A stretch of DNA of 22,841 bases from positions 1 through 22,841 of IMG/VR virus record IMGVR_UViG_3300026473_000782; one strand, given 5' to 3'. Each line of letters opens with the position of its first letter. The stretch's first letter is position 1. The notes beneath the pieces were generated by a model. It made no database searches. It was given only the letters and a program-made list of their open reading frames with translations, and was not told where the DNA came from. This stretch comes from a virus. The position numbers and the translations under genes were made by a program. Below are positions 22,217 to 22,841 of the stretch, piece by piece.

Positions 22217-22710
22217 ACTGGCTTAACCGTTTCATGCTGGCCAACTGGTCGCACATCCTGAATGCGTTCTTTCTGCTCATGGCGCTGCTGTGCGGGATGC
22301 AGATGGGCGAGTCCCGTGTCCAGAAGGCCTGGGATGCCGAAAAGCAAAAGATCGCGCTGGCCCAGGCAAGGCAAGAGCAGCACGTAGTCGATGTGCGGCT
22401 GACCCAATCTCAAATCACCCAGGAAATCTCAAATGAATACGCAAAAAGGTCAAAGCTGCTGGCTGATCGCCAGCCTGACAGTCGCGCTGGCGGGGTGTAC
22501 AACGCCCCCGCAACCGGTGGCAGGGATCTGCCCGCCGTTCCCGACGGTCCCACAAGAGCTGATGCAGCCAGCACCGACCCTCTACCTGCTACCTCTGGAA
22601 ATGCGGGAGCGGTGAGCTGCGAGCAGATGAGCAAGGATGCGGCGCAGACTACGTTGATGCTCATTGAAATTCAGCGGTGGTATGAGCGCGAGTCAAAAAC
22701 TCTTCAATGA
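22213..22710 (+). CDS. Rz: Inner membrane spanin Rz
   Basis: A 165-residue i-spanin. After a short cytoplasmic start it has one transmembrane segment (about residues 15-33), followed by a charged helical stretch rich in Gln, Ala, Lys and Glu (34-75) that should form a coiled coil in the periplasm. A Pro/Gly/Ala-rich part follows, ending with a Glu-Ile-Gln-Arg-Trp-Tyr-Glu helix. Together with Rz1 it spans the periplasm and fuses inner and outer membranes in the last step of Gram-negative lysis. Start overlaps the endolysin stop; I prefer the ATG at 22213 over in-frame ATG at 22084 inside that gene. Rz1 lies wholly within it in a different frame. Confidence 0.88.
   Translation: MNWLNRFMLANWSHILNAFFLLMALLCGMQMGESRVQKAWDAEKQKIALAQARQEQHVVDVRLTQSQITQEISNEYAKRSKLLADRQPDSRAGGVYNAPATGGRDLPAVPDGPTRADAASTDPLPATSGNAGAVSCEQMSKDAAQTTLMLIEIQRWYERESKTLQ
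22433..22615 (+). CDS. Rz1: Outer membrane lipoprotein spanin Rz1, embedded in Rz
   Basis: A 60-residue lipoprotein read in the +1 frame relative to Rz, fully inside it. It has a short basic start, a hydrophobic signal stretch (residues 10-20), and a lipobox Leu19-Ala-Gly-Cys22, so Cys22 would carry the lipid. The mature part (about 38 residues) is rich in Pro, as in known Rz1 proteins. Overlapping of Rz1 with Rz is the classical lambda arrangement. A plain ribosome-binding site is weak here (AGGAAAT before the ATG). Confidence 0.88.
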   Translation: MNTQKGQSCWLIASLTVALAGCTTPPQPVAGICPPFPTVPQELMQPAPTLYLLPLEMRER

Positions 22711-22841
22711 ATTACGGAGAACGGTTGGCGACGAAGCAACACCTGATCCTGGAGCTTTCTGAAGAACTTGGCGTTGGCGTGCAAAAGAGCGTTCATGTCA
22801 GCACGGAAGTCCAGCCAGAAGGTCTGGGCCGAACTGCATGA
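22707..22841 (+). CDS. Small ORF of 44 residues after Rz, unknown
   Basis: An ATG at 22707 overlaps the Rz stop (ATGA) and opens a complete 44-codon reading frame that ends with TGA at the last three bases of the window. The product starts Met-Asn-Tyr-Gly-Glu-Arg-Leu-Ala-Thr-Lys and has a central amphipathic helix-like stretch. ATGA coupling is used by several genes here, which supports translation, but no ribosome-binding site or family is recognised. It could also be the beginning of a region of other genes lying past the edge. Confidence 0.4.
   Translation: MNYGERLATKQHLILELSEELGVGVQKSVHVSTEVQPEGLGRTA

Noticed and set aside
22795-22841. ATG at 22795 opening a frame that runs off the window end
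   Set aside because: No good ribosome-binding site, and only 15 codons can be read; too little to call a gene.

Overview
The window is a nearly gap-free stretch of the late (structural and lysis) region of a lambda-like siphophage or prophage, all on the + strand. Gene content and order (portal, S49 protease/scaffold, decoration protein, major capsid, connectors, tail tube, frameshifted chaperone, tape measure, tail tip, holin, endolysin, Rz/Rz1) place it in the long non-contractile-tailed phages. High GC and codon choice suggest a Proteobacterial host, plausibly Burkholderiales. That host assignment is inference; no host gene, integrase or attachment site lies in the window.

Layout. 10-4311: head genes (portal; protease with an in-frame internal scaffold start; decoration protein; major capsid protein). 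4311-5768: head-tail connection and tail terminator. 5804-7425: tail tube and G/GT chaperones, joined by a textbook -1 frameshift signal (A AAA AAC plus stem-loop). 7418-10542: tape measure and a small minor tail protein. 10564-14682: receptor-binding side, namely a 902-residue Ala/Ser/Thr-rich side fibre with duplicated beta modules, a 184-residue fibre-tip-like protein ending in a striking Asn-Cys/Cys-rich tail, and a 277-residue beta-rich protein. 14675-18059: a block of enzymes not expected in a tail operon, with three successive 2-oxoglutarate/Fe(II)-oxygenase-like genes, a 65-residue protein and a radical SAM/SPASM protein with a complete set of cluster cysteines. 18052-21304: the tail-tip genes resume (DUF1833/gpL-like, NlpC/P60 gpK-like, gpJ-like), closed by a strong intrinsic terminator. 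21372-22841: lysis cassette (holin, GH73-type endolysin, Rz with embedded Rz1) and a small orphan ORF.

The main discovery candidate is 13285-18059. A phage fibre-tip protein has nine Asn-Cys dipeptides and ten cysteines in its last 22 residues. It is encoded just upstream of, and in the same operon as, a SPASM radical SAM enzyme and three hydroxylase-like proteins, the last five genes overlapping or abutting. The simplest reading is a RiPP-like post-translational maturation system that modifies a phage tail tip rather than a secreted peptide. Its genes interrupt the normal tail-gene order, and sampled stretches are lower in GC than the flanking tail genes, consistent with a moved cassette. 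The enzyme family assignments rest on visible motifs; the substrate relationship is inference.
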